Assembly (NCBI GenBank): GCA_029582165.1
Contig: CM055870.1
Location: forward strand, 48,998,513-49,062,512
Origin: Portulaca oleracea
Taxonomy: Eukaryota; Streptophyta; Magnoliopsida; Caryophyllales; Portulacaceae
Reading direction: 5' to 3'
DNA: 64,000 nt
This document shows positions 42,772 to 53,739 of this stretch, one piece after another (positions within the stretch are counted from its first letter, which is position 1; each line of letters opens with the position of its first letter). The notes below the pieces were generated by a model. That model saw only the letters and a list, made by a program, of their open reading frames with translations, was not told where the DNA came from and did no database searches. The position numbers and the translations under genes are program-made.

Positions 42772-43550
42772 ATGGCTAGTTTCCAGTTTCCCCAATTTGA
42801 GCATGAAATCTTTTGGAGATACTTTTCAAGATTACATGATTATCTTGCTCAATGTGAACCGTATGGTGGTTTTTATGATAAACTTGATATTTTGCGTGCC
42901 GTGACCAAGGGTGTGAACCATGCAACCCGGAGTCACTTTTATTATTATGGGTTTCCAGAATTGGGTGAAGATGATGCATGGGAATTTCTTGAATGGTTGT
43001 CTAGGGATACTTATGAATTTGAGCAACAACATGCTCCCTTTGACCCCATGTTTCTAATTTTGCACCACCCTCTGGGACTTTAACTGAACAGTCATGTCAA
43101 TATTCTTCGTATTTTGATGATCAATCTTGTGGTAGGGAATATATGGAAAACTCTTGTGATCCTCCCCAATGTGATGTTGTTGAGTTTCGTCCTTTGTGCT
43201 CGCATTGTCAATCTCCGTGCCATGATTCTAACTCTTGTATTTGGGTTTCCATGCAAGCTAAAGTGGATGAAATGTGTCCGACAATGACTGAGTATGTGCA
43301 TGAGTTTTTACATGAGACTAACCCTAGGAAAGAAGCTTCTTCTTCACAAGTGGTTCGTTCATTAGCTGAAGTAGAATATTCATCATCTTTGAACCCTGAA
43401 ATGCATGATGATTCTCCTTTGTATGATTCTGATGAGGATGATGCCTACTATAACAGACTTCATTTTGCATGCATCGAAGTTAGGAGACCCTTAGCTCTAG
43501 CTACATCTAGAGAGCATGAGAAAAGGATGATGAGCAAGGTAATTATCTGA
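42772..43550 (+). pseudogene. Element E mini-gag and zinc knuckle
   Basis: The frame from ATG 42,772 starts MASFQFPQFEHEIFWRYFSR and reaches AWEFLEWLSRDTYEFEQQ. This matches only the C-terminal half of an Athila gag core. A frameshift near 43,080 leads to the frame 43,143-43,550, whose LCSHCQSPCHDSNSC is a CX2CX4HX4C knuckle. An acidic stretch (LYDSDEDDAYYN) follows. In element D the corresponding parts are also split. Confidence 0.72.
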
Positions 43551-43690
43551 CTGATTGTGTTGTGCATAATGAATCTATTGATGAACAAGTTCATGAAAAT
43601 CAAGATTCATATGTGGATGATATACTTGTGGAGGCGGTGGATCCCAAAAATGATGATTTTGGGTGTAATGATGTAGAACTTGATTAAAAC

Positions 43691-44471
43691 ATGCTAAATG
43701 ATGAGTTATTGTCCACACCATTATTCATGTTTTTATGTGAAGAGGAGGTTGAGTCCAATGAATGCCATGGCGCTTGTGATATAACTGAAAATGAACTTGT
43801 TGAGAGTGAAATCGAATCCTTTGTGATTGAATGTGTGCTTGATATTGAACAATTAACTTTCATTAAGGATCAATGTATTAATGAAGCATTAGTCACCCTT
43901 TCCTGTGAGTCCATTGAAAATAATGTAAAATCTTATGATGATGAACTTGAGACTATGGGCATTGATCCTAAGTGTTTGAACTTGGTTTGTGACAATGATA
44001 TTTTTGATGGTGATATGCTTTATGAGTCATTGTTTGCATCCATGTCTTTGCATGAGAGGTTAAGGAGTGTATTGTATTGCCCCCCCCCCCCCCGTTGATT
44101 TGCATACTCAATCTCCGTTTACAAGTCAATTGGAGGATACATTTGTCATGTCTCCTTCCCTTTTATTTTCTTCACATAAGCATGAGACCATAGAGTCCCT
44201 AGGTGACCTAAGAGGGTATAATCCCCTCATTAACCCATATTGCATACACCTAGAGGACACGATGCCCAGGAAAGTTGTGTACATTCCTGCGACACATAAT
44301 TTCACTGACTTTCCTAAGTCTTTTGATAAACTATTGAGAGCGCTAACGTTTGCTAATGAAATTTTGAGATTGTGCTCTTACGTTCACCACTTGGAGATGC
44401 ATTCGAGGATGTATGACCTACTTCTACGGCCATTGAATGGCTTTGAGATGGTGCCCAACATTTTGAGGTGA
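43691..44471 (+). pseudogene. Element E acidic ORF and conserved tail
   Basis: Frame 43,691-44,098 is acidic (VESNECHGACDITENELVES) and aligns with the middle of the element D ORF. A run of 14 C (44,080-44,093) shifts the frame where element D reads ordinary sequence. The next frame ends with LLRALTFANEILRLCSYVHH and LLLRPLNGFEMVPNILR, the tail shared by A, D and E. Confidence 0.7.
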
Positions 44472-44526
44472 GAATGGAGTGGTTGATGCTCCATGGGTGG
44501 TTATTATTCTAATCAAGATTTTATAG

Positions 44527-45510
44527 TGGAACGTTCGCCGCATGGAGGGGAATGAGATTAGCTTGAGTGGATGATAAAGAATCAAAAATCAACCAAATGC
44601 TTGCACACCAAAAGGGATTGGATATGACCTTGAGGCAAGGAGAGTTCACAACCTTAGGCCTAACACTCCACCATGATTATCTAGGATAAACCACCAATAA
44701 TCACTAAAGGAATGACTTGAAAATACCACCAAAACAATTGGATAAAGTAAACAAGATTTAACACAAAAATCTCGCGTAGAAACCGGCCCGTCGGGGGCGC
44801 TACAGCAGTGGTCGCGGGCGCGATGGAGGCAATGACGTAGTAGTTGGCATCCGAGCAGCCTAATGGTCACGGGCGCCACTGGGTTGTCGCGGGCGCGATG
44901 AAGAGTCGGGCGCGCCGGCTGGCTACGCATAATCGGCAGCGTTAGCTTCGGCGTGAAATATGGAGTTTACTGGAACGGGCGCTGGCATCGCTTGTCCAAA
45001 CACTGGCAGCGTTTATCGATGAAGTCCAGTTCCCATGTCCCGACCAGAACGTAGCGGGCGTTACGTTGGAGGTAGCAGGCGCTACCCTACCTGCCCAGAA
45101 CGTAGCAGGTGCTACGTGGGAGGTAGCGGGCGCTACCCTGCTTGGGTGTGCTTCTCCTGGCTTGGTTGTCATGCGTAGCGAGCGCTACAGGCGCCGTAGC
45201 GGGTGCTACGCTTGTTTGTGCTTGTTGCTTTGCTTCCAAACCTCCCACCTTGCAAGTTGTTGCTCGGGACCACACCCGAAGCCACATGCCATGCAGATGC
45301 TCATCCCAGGACGGTCTTGGGTCCCACTTGAAGCGGATACCACACCCGATGTCGATCAATTCTTGCCTCCGGTGTCTCGGGTCCACCTTAAAGTGTACTC
45401 CACACCCGACCCTGATGTCGTTTTCCTTGTGTTTCATGGAGGGGGTGCGGAAAGGCTTGGAGACCATGGATTTCGAGGCTCGACCCTAATCCGATACGGT
45501 CCGTACTCCC
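44527..45510 (-). repeat. Element F 3' LTR
   Basis: It aligns with 50,334-50,990 to GAAGTCCAGTTC and then continues about 480 bp further. It lacks about 130 bp, including the TATA region present in the other copy at 50,649-50,660. Inverted repeats such as GTAGCGGGCGCTAC (45,123-45,136) are frequent in 44,780-45,230. The purine-rich AAGAGGGGGAG on the minus strand (about 45,505-45,516) is the likely polypurine tract. Confidence 0.7.
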
Positions 45511-46169
45511 CCTCTTGAAAAAGAGTTACCCTCAACTCTTGGGAGTTAAAACTAAGTCCCTCTCCACAACTTGGCTTCGTAGAACCCCCAACATCCTGAT
45601 CGCAATGAGCATTCACACGAGGCGCCCAACAAGCTTCGAACCCCACAATGTATCCATTATCCAAATAAAAGAACGTGGTTGGAGGCTTGTTGTGTGGAGA
45701 TAGAGGATTAAGAGAAGGAACGGGAATATTTTGTGGAGTTTGGGAACACTCATTCTCACTTGGCTTGCTACAAGGTAAGGACAAAGCCATAGGTAGCTTG
45801 TTCTCACCAAGAGCACACTCATCCCGTGTTTCGCTTGTTAGGAGGTTCCTCAATTCACTTCCCACTCAAGGTTTGATTTGATGTGGGGTTAAGGGGTTCA
45901 AATAACCACGTTTAGGCAAAATGATCTTCTTTCAACATACACCCCCACAAACATTGCATACCGAATTTCCAATAGCACCCATTCAATGACAAATCCTCAA
46001 ATAACCAATGACGACCAAACAATGTGTACGACCCATTCAAAGAGTTCATATCACAACGACCCATATGCAAACAATTTTCATTGAGGGACGACACACACGA
46101 CGAGATCATAAACATTGGTTGGACTAGAATCAAGGTATCATCAAACCCGAATTCGCCACTAGACACCAA
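45511..46169 (-). pseudogene. Element F 3' internal ORF fragments
   Basis: Two frames, 46,169-45,912 and 45,865-45,511, have no catalytic motif. The first contains NENCLHMGRCDMNSLNGS and TLFGRHWLFEDLS. A diverged version of that block also occurs in the region 49,316-49,200 on the other side of solo LTR G. They appear to be the tail of the gag-like ORF. No function can be assigned. Confidence 0.4.
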
Positions 46170-46171
46170 AC

Positions 46172-49090
46172 TGTAACGCCCCCAGACTCATAATCATTGT
46201 ATTATCGCCAAATACCTCACAACCCAATGATTAGAGCAGCGGAAGTAATCTGAAGGCATTACTGCTGTCCACATAGGTGAACAAGGCTTAATCATACTAT
46301 CAACATAACCATACATATATCCTAAGCAAACTCATACTTCATTTACAACCTTTAACATCATAATCAACAACCCCAAAATGAAACACAACTTAAGGTTTAC
46401 ATCTATTCATCACAATATTTAAAACCATCCAGAATCCAAAAGGAGAGATTCATCATCAGTCATCACCATCCAGGCGAGAGAGTCCTTATTCTTGTTACCG
46501 AACGCCTACCTTAACTGGAATGGACAACCCAATTACCTCTTCGGACCTTGGAGCTTGTAGCCCTTGGGGAGCACTTCCTAAAACAAAAAAAGAAAACTTC
46601 GCAAATGAGTTGGCTAAACTCAGTACACATACCCTACTTTGTAAACTTTCACAGTTCATTTTAGTTCGCGCATTGCTAAATTCTTATGGAAATGGAAAAC
46701 ACAAACAAGTCGCAAAGACTTTTGAACAGCCCAAGAAAAAGATAAACATTAACATCATAAATATCGTCATCATCATGATCATCATCATAGACCTCAATAT
46801 AGACCTCAATATAGGCCTCATTATAGACCTCATTATAGACACTAGCCAGGTCGCATGACAGATTCCCGTCAGCATTAAACATCATGAAGTCGTCAGCATA
46901 AAACATCAACATAAAACATCAGCATAAAACATCAACATAAAACAACAACATAAAACATCAGAATAAAACATCAACATAAAACATCACCATCAATAAAACA
47001 AGCTTAGGAAAGGTAGGCAATATCCGTACCTGAACACCTGAAGCTTAAACACCAACTTGGACCCGCACGGACTTGAACAGATGGGCGCACCGACCTTTTG
47101 AGAACTTTTAAGAAAGAACAACAATCATGAATTAGAGCCTAACTTGGATGAGAGTAATGAAGAATATCCTAGTAGAATCCTAGGATTACTTGATACTTAA
47201 ACTCGTTTCCTAAGGCTCACTCGAAAGGCCATAACTTCTCCCACAAGTATCGTATCATTATGCATAAAGACTTTTTGGAAAGCTAAGATCATTCACTAAA
47301 ACTCTCTAGTTGATCATAAAGGTCAAAAAAGTGGTTAAGGAGGGTAAAAATCCTTAACACAGAAGGTTGTCAAGAACATACAAGAATGGATATCGGATTT
47401 TCGGAAAATCATAACTCGGGTTGTAGACCTTGGTTAGGGACGTGTAAGCTGTCTATGGAAAGTTTGAAAGACATACTAAAACTTTCTTGTTGATAACAAG
47501 ATGATTTGGACAAGGGAAAGGAACGAATTTAGGCCAAAAACACAGCAGAATCCCTAAAAATTATGGCAGAACTATGAGTATTGGTCGTGATTTGGTAGTC
47601 TATAACTTTCACTCCCGATGTCCTATGAATGCGTAAAAGACCATTCTGAAAAGCTTGACATACACTCTACAACTTTCATGTTGAACACTTGACCAAAGAG
47701 ATCTCTAACCCAATGAAAAACATGCACTTTCAGACTTACCTCAGAACTCGTAATTACTTGCATCTCTTCAGGGTTTTGGCCATAACTTAAGATATACAAA
47801 TCGAAACTCTGAGATTCAAAAAGTGGGTGTTAACTTACACCTTAAGCTACCTAACCAAACCATAATTTGGGTTAAAAACACTCTTTATACCCCCTAAAAT
47901 TTCCAGATTGCAACCAGACCTGAAATTCACCATTTATTTGATCTTGCATGCATCCTAAACCTTAGTATTCAACTCTAATCTTCCCCAAATCACTTCCCAA
48001 ACATCATTACTTATTTTCCTGCCCTAAACACATCCAGAATTCTTCATTATTGACCATATTTTACTCATGTAAAACTAGATCTCATCATATTTTAACCTCC
48101 CAAACATAATCCTTCATGAACTCAATATTAAACACATAATACTCACTATTTTGCCATTCTATTCCAAATTCAAGAACATACATCTATAAATAATCATAAA
48201 ACTCACACTTTTACAGTGAATTACTCAACCAAATCATCATGCATAAACAAATCTCAACAATCAAACATCAACCAAGTCATACTCATCCAATCATAATTCA
48301 TTCTTTTATGAGACATTTCATCGAACACTTTATGTGCATCATAATACACTAAAAATCCATCTCTAACTATCAATAAAACCCAAGATTAAAACTTTCATTC
48401 TTACTACTATCTAGTACAAGTAAATTAAACCAACAAATTCATGGTTTGAATCATCCAACTCAAAGAACTTAATTTAAGAAACTAGGATTTAGAGTTTACC
48501 TTAGAGAAGAGGAGAGGAGAGGAGAGTGAGAGGAACAAAGAGAGACACAGTAGCAGGGGACCTCGGCCACCATTCGGCGGCTTCGCCGGTCTGCTGGGCG
48601 CCGGAGGTCGACTTCCGGCAGAGGAGGGAGGGGCAATGAACAACAGACACAATCAAGAGTAGTGCGAGGCAGTGAGTGAGAGGGAGAAGTTGTATCTGAC
48701 AGTTAGAACAGAATGAAGGATGGGAAATATTATTAGAACTTGTCTGATTTGAAAAAGGATGGCCTGACCTCTCAAATATATTGGGCTGCCAAAGACAACA
48801 ATATAGGCCCAACACTTACTAATTCCTCCTTTGCAACCTAATACCATTAATTTTGGGTCCCCGAATAAAATTCTATGAGACTAAACTATGAGAAACTCCA
48901 ATAATAAACAAAGTCATGAGTACTCCCGTCTCAAATAAAAAAAAAATCGAATAAACCCAAATGGGAACTTGTCAGACAAGGGATCTGAATATTATGGTTT
49001 ACTAGGAAGGATCGGTAATACTATGTGAGTAGGTATCTACCACAATTACTATACTGGAGAATCGATGGTCATTGCACTGTTCAAATCCTA
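46172..49090 (-). mobile_element. Element G: long solo LTR (about 2.9 kb)
   Basis: The block starts TGTAACGCCCCC after CAAAC and ends near AATCCTA before CAAAAC, separating two parts of element F. It carries no ORF of note. Transcript-like features on the minus strand (a GC-rich leader at 48,550-48,620 and a CTCTCCTCTCC tract at 48,505-48,530) suggest a Ty3 chromovirus LTR in reverse. A GATCATCATCAT-like microsatellite and clustered CATCAACATAAAA repeats lie at 46,740-46,990. The flanks do not give a perfect duplication, so the right end is good to a few bases only. Confidence 0.55.
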
Positions 49091-49315
49091 CAAAACACAC
49101 GGTTAGACGAAAAGAAAAGAGCGACTTTGATTAATTAACTTACTTAAACGACCTTAGGGTCTACTTAACACTAAGTTATTACACAAACGAACACCAAGAT
49201 TCTTAGCATGCCACTCAAAATATAGAGAATTCTCAATCGTGGGCATCACATGTTCATCATACAACTTATCATGCCAACAAACAACATCAAACAACCAATG
49301 CCTCCCAAATATCAT

Positions 49316-49993
49316 TCACGACTCACCCAAAGACTTTATATCGCAATACCCAACATCCAAGCAAGACTCATTGAACTTCATAGGTGAGTTTGAAGTTACC
49401 TCATTCTTCTCATAGGGGAGGTCAAGAGTAGTCAAGCCATAAGAGATGATGGAGTCAACTCTTTTGTTGCTAGGCTCAACAATTGATGGAAGTGAGATGA
49501 ATGAAGGTGCTTCTTCTTGGGGCTCTTCATCAAGGATGAGAGGAAGATCAAGGTTGACGTTCTCAGCTACCTCTTGGCATGAAGCTTCAACAATAGCTTC
49601 AGTAGTCTCACAAGGATCAATGGAAGCTCTCTCGTTGGGAAAGAGATCGACCTTTGCTTGCTTAACTTCTTCTACCATGTCACTTGTAGGCTCTTCCACA
49701 CCAAAAGATTCCTCAATCCAAGCTCTAACCATAGTCATTTTTGGACATTGCAAAGAATCGTGTCCCGTACACCTACATTGGATACACTTTTGGGTGGGCC
49801 TCCGATGTTCGTCTCGAGGTCGACCTTGACGCTCTTGGGCGAGGTTGTTCATTTGTGCCACAAGGGTCTCAAGGGTACGCTCGATGGTGGAGAATCGGTT
49901 CTCACAGGTGGAGATTCGGTTCTCGATAGCTTGAGTTCGAGGACTTCGGCGTCGGCTCGACTCCTTTCGATTGGATCTATTTTCACAATCCAT
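49316..49993 (-). CDS. Element F gag-like protein
   Basis: The 225-residue frame begins with a basic Arg/Ser-rich segment. A coiled coil (AIENRISTCENRFSTIERTL) and a zinc knuckle, CIQCRCTGHDSLQC (CX2CX4HX4C), follow, then a long acidic tail (LILDEEPQEEAPSF). Size and plan are those of the C-terminal part of a plant gag without the capsid core. No protease or RT follows. Start at ATG 49,993, about 330 bp from the primer site. Confidence 0.65.
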   Translation of the reverse strand: MDCENRSNRKESSRRRSPRTQAIENRISTCENRFSTIERTLETLVAQMNNLAQERQGRPRDEHRRPTQKCIQCRCTGHDSLQCPKMTMVRAWIEESFGVEEPTSDMVEEVKQAKVDLFPNERASIDPCETTEAIVEASCQEVAENVNLDLPLILDEEPQEEAPSFISLPSIVEPSNKRVDSIISYGLTTLDLPYEKNEVTSNSPMKFNESCLDVGYCDIKSLGES

Positions 49994-50320
49994 ATCGAAG
50001 GAAGGGTGAGGGACAGATTGTGTTTGGGTTGTTTTTGTGGAGTTTGGGGGTTTTCTTGTAGTTGGCTAGTGTTTGGCTAAGGGTTCTTTGTGTTTTTCTC
50101 ACATTGACATTTCATTGAACACATTCCGAGCACTATTTTCCAACTTCACCTCAAAGATCCAATATGCATCAAAATCAACAAACACAATAACAATAACAAC
50201 TTCTCAAACACACTTGGAGGCGCAAGGAATAGGGGATGCCAATATTTGCAAGAAATCCAACAATAGAGAACTCTACTTGCAAGAACAAAAACCAAAACTC
50301 AAGCTAAATCAAACCTTGAG

Positions 50321-50333
50321 CTTTGATACCAGA
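50321..50333 (-). other. Element F primer binding site
   Basis: On the minus strand TGGTATCAAAGCTC follows the LTR end by two bases; a tRNA-Met-type site, unlike the tRNA-Asp-type sites of A, D and E. Confidence 0.75.
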
Positions 50334-50990
50334 TGGAGCGTTCGCCACGTGGAGGGGAATGAGATTAGCTTGAGTGGATGATGAAGAATCAACAATCAAC
50401 CAAATGCTTGCACACCAAAAGGGATTGGATATGACCTTGAGGGAAGGAGAATCCACAACCTTAGGCATAATACTTCACCATGATTATCTAGGATAAACCA
50501 CCAATAATCACCAAAGGAATGACTTGAAAACACCACCAAATCAATTTGATAAAGTAAACAAGATTTCAGAGGAAATAGGGGAAACCCTAAAATGTATAAG
50601 CATTACAAACATATTCAGCAAAAACTCCCTAGAAAAACAGTGCAAATGGGTATTTATACTAATGGGGGTCTAAATAAAACACGGCGTTTTAACACAAAAA
50701 TCTCGCGTAGAAATTGGCCCGTCGCGGGCGCTACAACAGTGGTCGCGGGTCCGACAGAGGCAACGACGCAACAGTTGGCATCCGAGCAGTGTGACGGCCG
50801 CAGGCCCAACAGGGTTTTCGCAGGTGCAACAGGGTTTTCGCAGGCGCGACGAACAGGGTAAGGCGCTGGCAGCGGTTTGCCAGACGCTGGTAGCGGTTAG
50901 CTTCGGCGTGAAATATGGAGTTTCTTGGAATGGGCGCTGGCAACGCTTGTCCATACGCTAATAGCGCCTATCGGTGAAGTCCAGTTCTGT
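50334..50990 (-). repeat. Element F 5' LTR, truncated
   Basis: It keeps the U3 inverted repeats (50,717-50,850) and a TATA box on the minus strand (AGTATAAATACCC, about 50,648-50,660). It is cut at about 50,990, where unrelated sequence starts with TTAGAGAAAAATAAGTAGC. Confidence 0.75.
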
Positions 50991-51333
50991 TAGAGAAAAA
51001 TAAGTAGCAAGGTAACAGCGGAAGCGAATATAATAAATTGAGATGATGGAAATTACGACAAAATTCAGAAACCAAAATATAAGCGATAAAAGAACACTAG
51101 GTTTACGTGGGAAACCGAAGAACTCGGAGAAAAACTCACGGACAGCGACAGTCATAAAAATGAATCACTATGAGAAAGGAGGAGTATAACTCGATCACTA
51201 TCACAGGGTGTGATGCGATCAACAACAGAGGAGATTACAACACAAATCTCTCTCACTCTCAACTTACAATCTTTCTCTATCAGGATACACTTAGGAAAAT
51301 ATTGGTGAGACCCTTTTCTCTCTCAATATTATT
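50991..51333. repeat. LTR-like fragment between F and the end of E
   Basis: The left edge TGTTAGAGAAAAATAAGTAG resembles a Ty1/copia LTR terminus. The stretch has no ORF. It replaces most of the 3' LTR of element E, which resumes at 51,334. No partner copy is in the window. Confidence 0.4.
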
Positions 51334-51520
51334 GCATTCTTAGTTATGATTTTTCCTTTTAGTTTTTAGTTTCCAATTCATGCTTAGGTTAGTTTAATCG
51401 TTGTTTATCATTTACTGCTTTCGAATTTGAACCCTGCCAAACCAATTTCCTAAACCTAACACACCATCCCTGAGGATACGACAACCCTTACTTATAAAAC
51501 TTAATTTCTACAACCGAACA
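51334..51520 (+). repeat. Element E 3' LTR, last 187 bp
   Basis: From TTGCATTCTTAGTTATG to CTACAACCGAACA it aligns with 42,458-42,645. The rest of the LTR is missing. Confidence 0.85.
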
Positions 51521-52708
51521 ACTTATTACCCCAAAACTCGACTCCTCCTCAACTATTTACTCTCTTTTTCTTTCAGAATTACTTGATAATTCTTTTTTCT
51601 TTAAGAATTACTTAATAATCTTTTCCCTAAGTTATAATCCAAATAAATTACTCAAACATATATTATAAGAAACAACAAGCAACTACCCTAGTTTTTGTTT
51701 TTTTGCCCATTTTTGGCAAAAAGCGTTGGATCTCGACTAATGATTTTAACATGTTACCCAAAAATTAGACTATTCCGAACTATTTACTTTTTTTTCTTTC
51801 ATAATTACTTAATATTTTTTTCTTTTATAATTACTTAATACTCTTTTTTCCTAAATTACAGTCAAAATAAAGTTTACTCAAAGATATATTACAAGAAACA
51901 ACAAATTACTACCTTGACTTTTTTTTTTTCAATTTTGGCTGAAGTAAAAGCTATGGGCCTCGACTAATGTTTCTAACTTGTTACCCAAAACTAGACTATT
52001 CCCAACTATTTACTCTCATTTTCTTTGAGAATTACATAATATTTTTTTCTTTCGAAATTACTTAATAATATTTTTCCTAAGTTACAGCCCAAACAAATTA
52101 CCGAAATATATATTACAAAAAATAACAAATTACTGCCTTGGTCTTTTTTTTTCATTTTAGACTAGAAATAAAAAGTTATGGACCTCGCCTACTATTTATA
52201 ACTTATTACCCAAAAACCAAACTATTCCCAACTATTCACTATCTTTTTCTTTCAAAATCACTTAATATATTTTTCTTTCATAATTACTTCATAATCTTTT
52301 TCTTAAATTATAGTTTGAATAAATTACTCAAATATATATTACAAGAATTAACAAAGTCCTGCCTTGAGTTTTATTTTTCATTTTTTGTCAGAAGTAAAAA
52401 GCTCTGGACTTCGACTAGTGTTTTTAACTTGTTACCCAAAAACTAGACTATTCCCAACTATTTACTTTATTTTTCTTTTAGAATTACTTACTATTTTTTC
52501 CTTTCAGAAAAATTTAATAACCTTTTTCATAATTTACCGTCCAAATAATTCACTCAAATATATATTAGATGAAACAACAAATTAATACTCAGGTCTTTTT
52601 TTTTTCAAATTTTTGGCTATAAGTAAAAATTTCTGGACCTTGACTAATGTTTTTAACTTGTTACCTAAAAACTAGACTATTCCCAACTATTTACTATCTT
52701 TTTCTTTT
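51521..52708 (+). repeat. ~228-bp tandem repeat array
   Basis: The landmark AACTATTTACT recurs at about 51,550, 51,777, 52,003, 52,235, 52,456 and 52,684, a period of about 226-232 bp. Units share TTTGGC, AAGTAAAA, GACTAGTGTTTTTAACTTGT and ATATATATTACAAGAAACAA. They differ by many substitutions. The array continues past two MITEs to about 53,750. Open frames inside (for example 52,138-52,446) are AT-rich chance ORFs. Confidence 0.85.
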
Positions 52709-53058
52709 CAAAAAATTACTCGGAGGTACCTTAACTTTTGGTGAAATGTTTTTCAGGTACCCCAACTTTTCAAAACTCATTTTGGGGTACCCTTACTTTT
52801 TGGGTTAGAAATTATTATGTACTTTTTCGGTTATCAATTTGGTTAAGTGACCGAAATACCCTTGTTCTTTCATTTTTTAAGAAGTACCCTTAAAGAAGAA
52901 GAATAAGGGTATTTCGGTCACTTAATAAAATTGATGGCCGGAAAAGCACCAAATAATACTAACCTAAAAAGTAAGGGTACCTCAAAATGAGTTTTGAAAA
53001 GTTGGGGTACCGAAAAATAGTTTTCCCAAATATTGGGGTACCTCCGAGTAATTTTTTG
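52709..53058. mobile_element. Mutator-type foldback MITE (9-bp TSD)
   Basis: 350 bp with inverted arms starting CAAAAAATTACTCGGAGGTA, flanked by TTTTCTTTT (52,700-52,708 and 53,059-53,067). Nearly the whole element folds on itself (GGGGTACC, TTTTGAAAAGTTGGGG, GTATTTCGGTCACTT blocks). Its terminal bases closely resemble those of the Pack-MULE. Confidence 0.8.
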
Positions 53059-53119
53059 TTTTCTTTTAGAGTTACTCAATTTTTTTCCTTTCATAATTAC
53101 TTGATAGTCTTTTTTCTAA

Positions 53120-53681
53120 GGGTTTTTGGATGATAATATACCGACCTTTGGGGGTGTTGGATTGTAATATATCAACCTTTACTATTGGACAGCAATATCT
53201 CTGACCTTTATACCTAGGTGACATTATTATACCAACAGTAACTAAGGGGATGGTGAATCGGTCTCCATGCGCCTAACATGGCTGACGAAGGGAAAAAATT
53301 GTCACAAGCAAATAACCCTATTAACCCCTTAGTTTTTCTCACTAACCAACATTATAAGACATTGGTTGGTTGTGTGTCACGTCAATACGAAGACCGGCTC
53401 ACCACCCGCGTTGGTCACTGTGTTAGGGCCGATTTATTTTTAACGTGGGCTAGTGAGAAAAACGAAGGGATTAACGGGGTTATTGGGCAAGGGTTGGTTA
53501 TTTTCCGTCTGCCTGTCACATCATAACAGAGACCAGTTAACTAGTCACCGTCCCCTTAGTCACTGTTGGTATAATAATCTCACCTAAGTATAAAGGTCAG
53601 GGATATTGGTTTCCAATAGTAAAAGTCGGTATATTACAATCCAATACCCTCAAAGGCCGGTGTATTGTCATCCAATATCCC
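53120..53681. mobile_element. Mutator-type long-TIR MITE (9-bp TSD)
   Basis: 562 bp with TIRs of about 200 bp starting GGGTTTTTGGATGATAATAT, flanked by TTTTTCTAA (53,111-53,119 and 53,682-53,690). It is the same family as 2571-3129. The ORF at 53,278-53,526 spans the inverted repeat and has no domain. Confidence 0.85.
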
Positions 53682-53739
53682 TTTTTCTAAATTACAGTCC
53701 AAATAAATTAATTCAATATATATTACAGGAAACAACAAA

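Larger units (their letters stand above)
44527..50990 (-). mobile_element. Element F: non-autonomous LTR element with gag-like ORF
   Basis: Direct copies of the LTR start at 44,527 (TGGAACGTTCGCC) and 50,334 (TGGAGCGTTCGCC) in plus coordinates. The element is in reverse: the tRNA-Met primer site lies at 50,321-50,333 and the gag-like ORF at 49,316-49,993. The right LTR is cut short at about 50,990. No pol is seen in the remaining interior, which holds a long solo LTR (G). It is inserted in element E. Confidence 0.75.
41376..51520 (+). mobile_element. Element E: non-autonomous gag-only LTR element, heavily nested
   Basis: The 5' LTR (41,376-42,645), primer site and ORFs are on the left. The last 187 bp of the 3' LTR are at 51,334-51,520. 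Flanks ACTTG (41,371-41,375) and ACTTA (51,521-51,525) look like a decayed 5-bp duplication, and joining them restores the host repeat unit. The interior is cut by element F and another LTR fragment. No pol is present. It is related to element D in LTR ends and ORFs. Confidence 0.8.

Noticed and set aside
46172..49090. Independent host promoter or CpG island around 48,550-48,620
   Set aside because: The GC-rich stretch lies within a probable solo LTR and is not followed by a host coding exon.
53278..53526. ORF of 82 codons
   Set aside because: Spans the central inverted repeat of a MITE; no domain.
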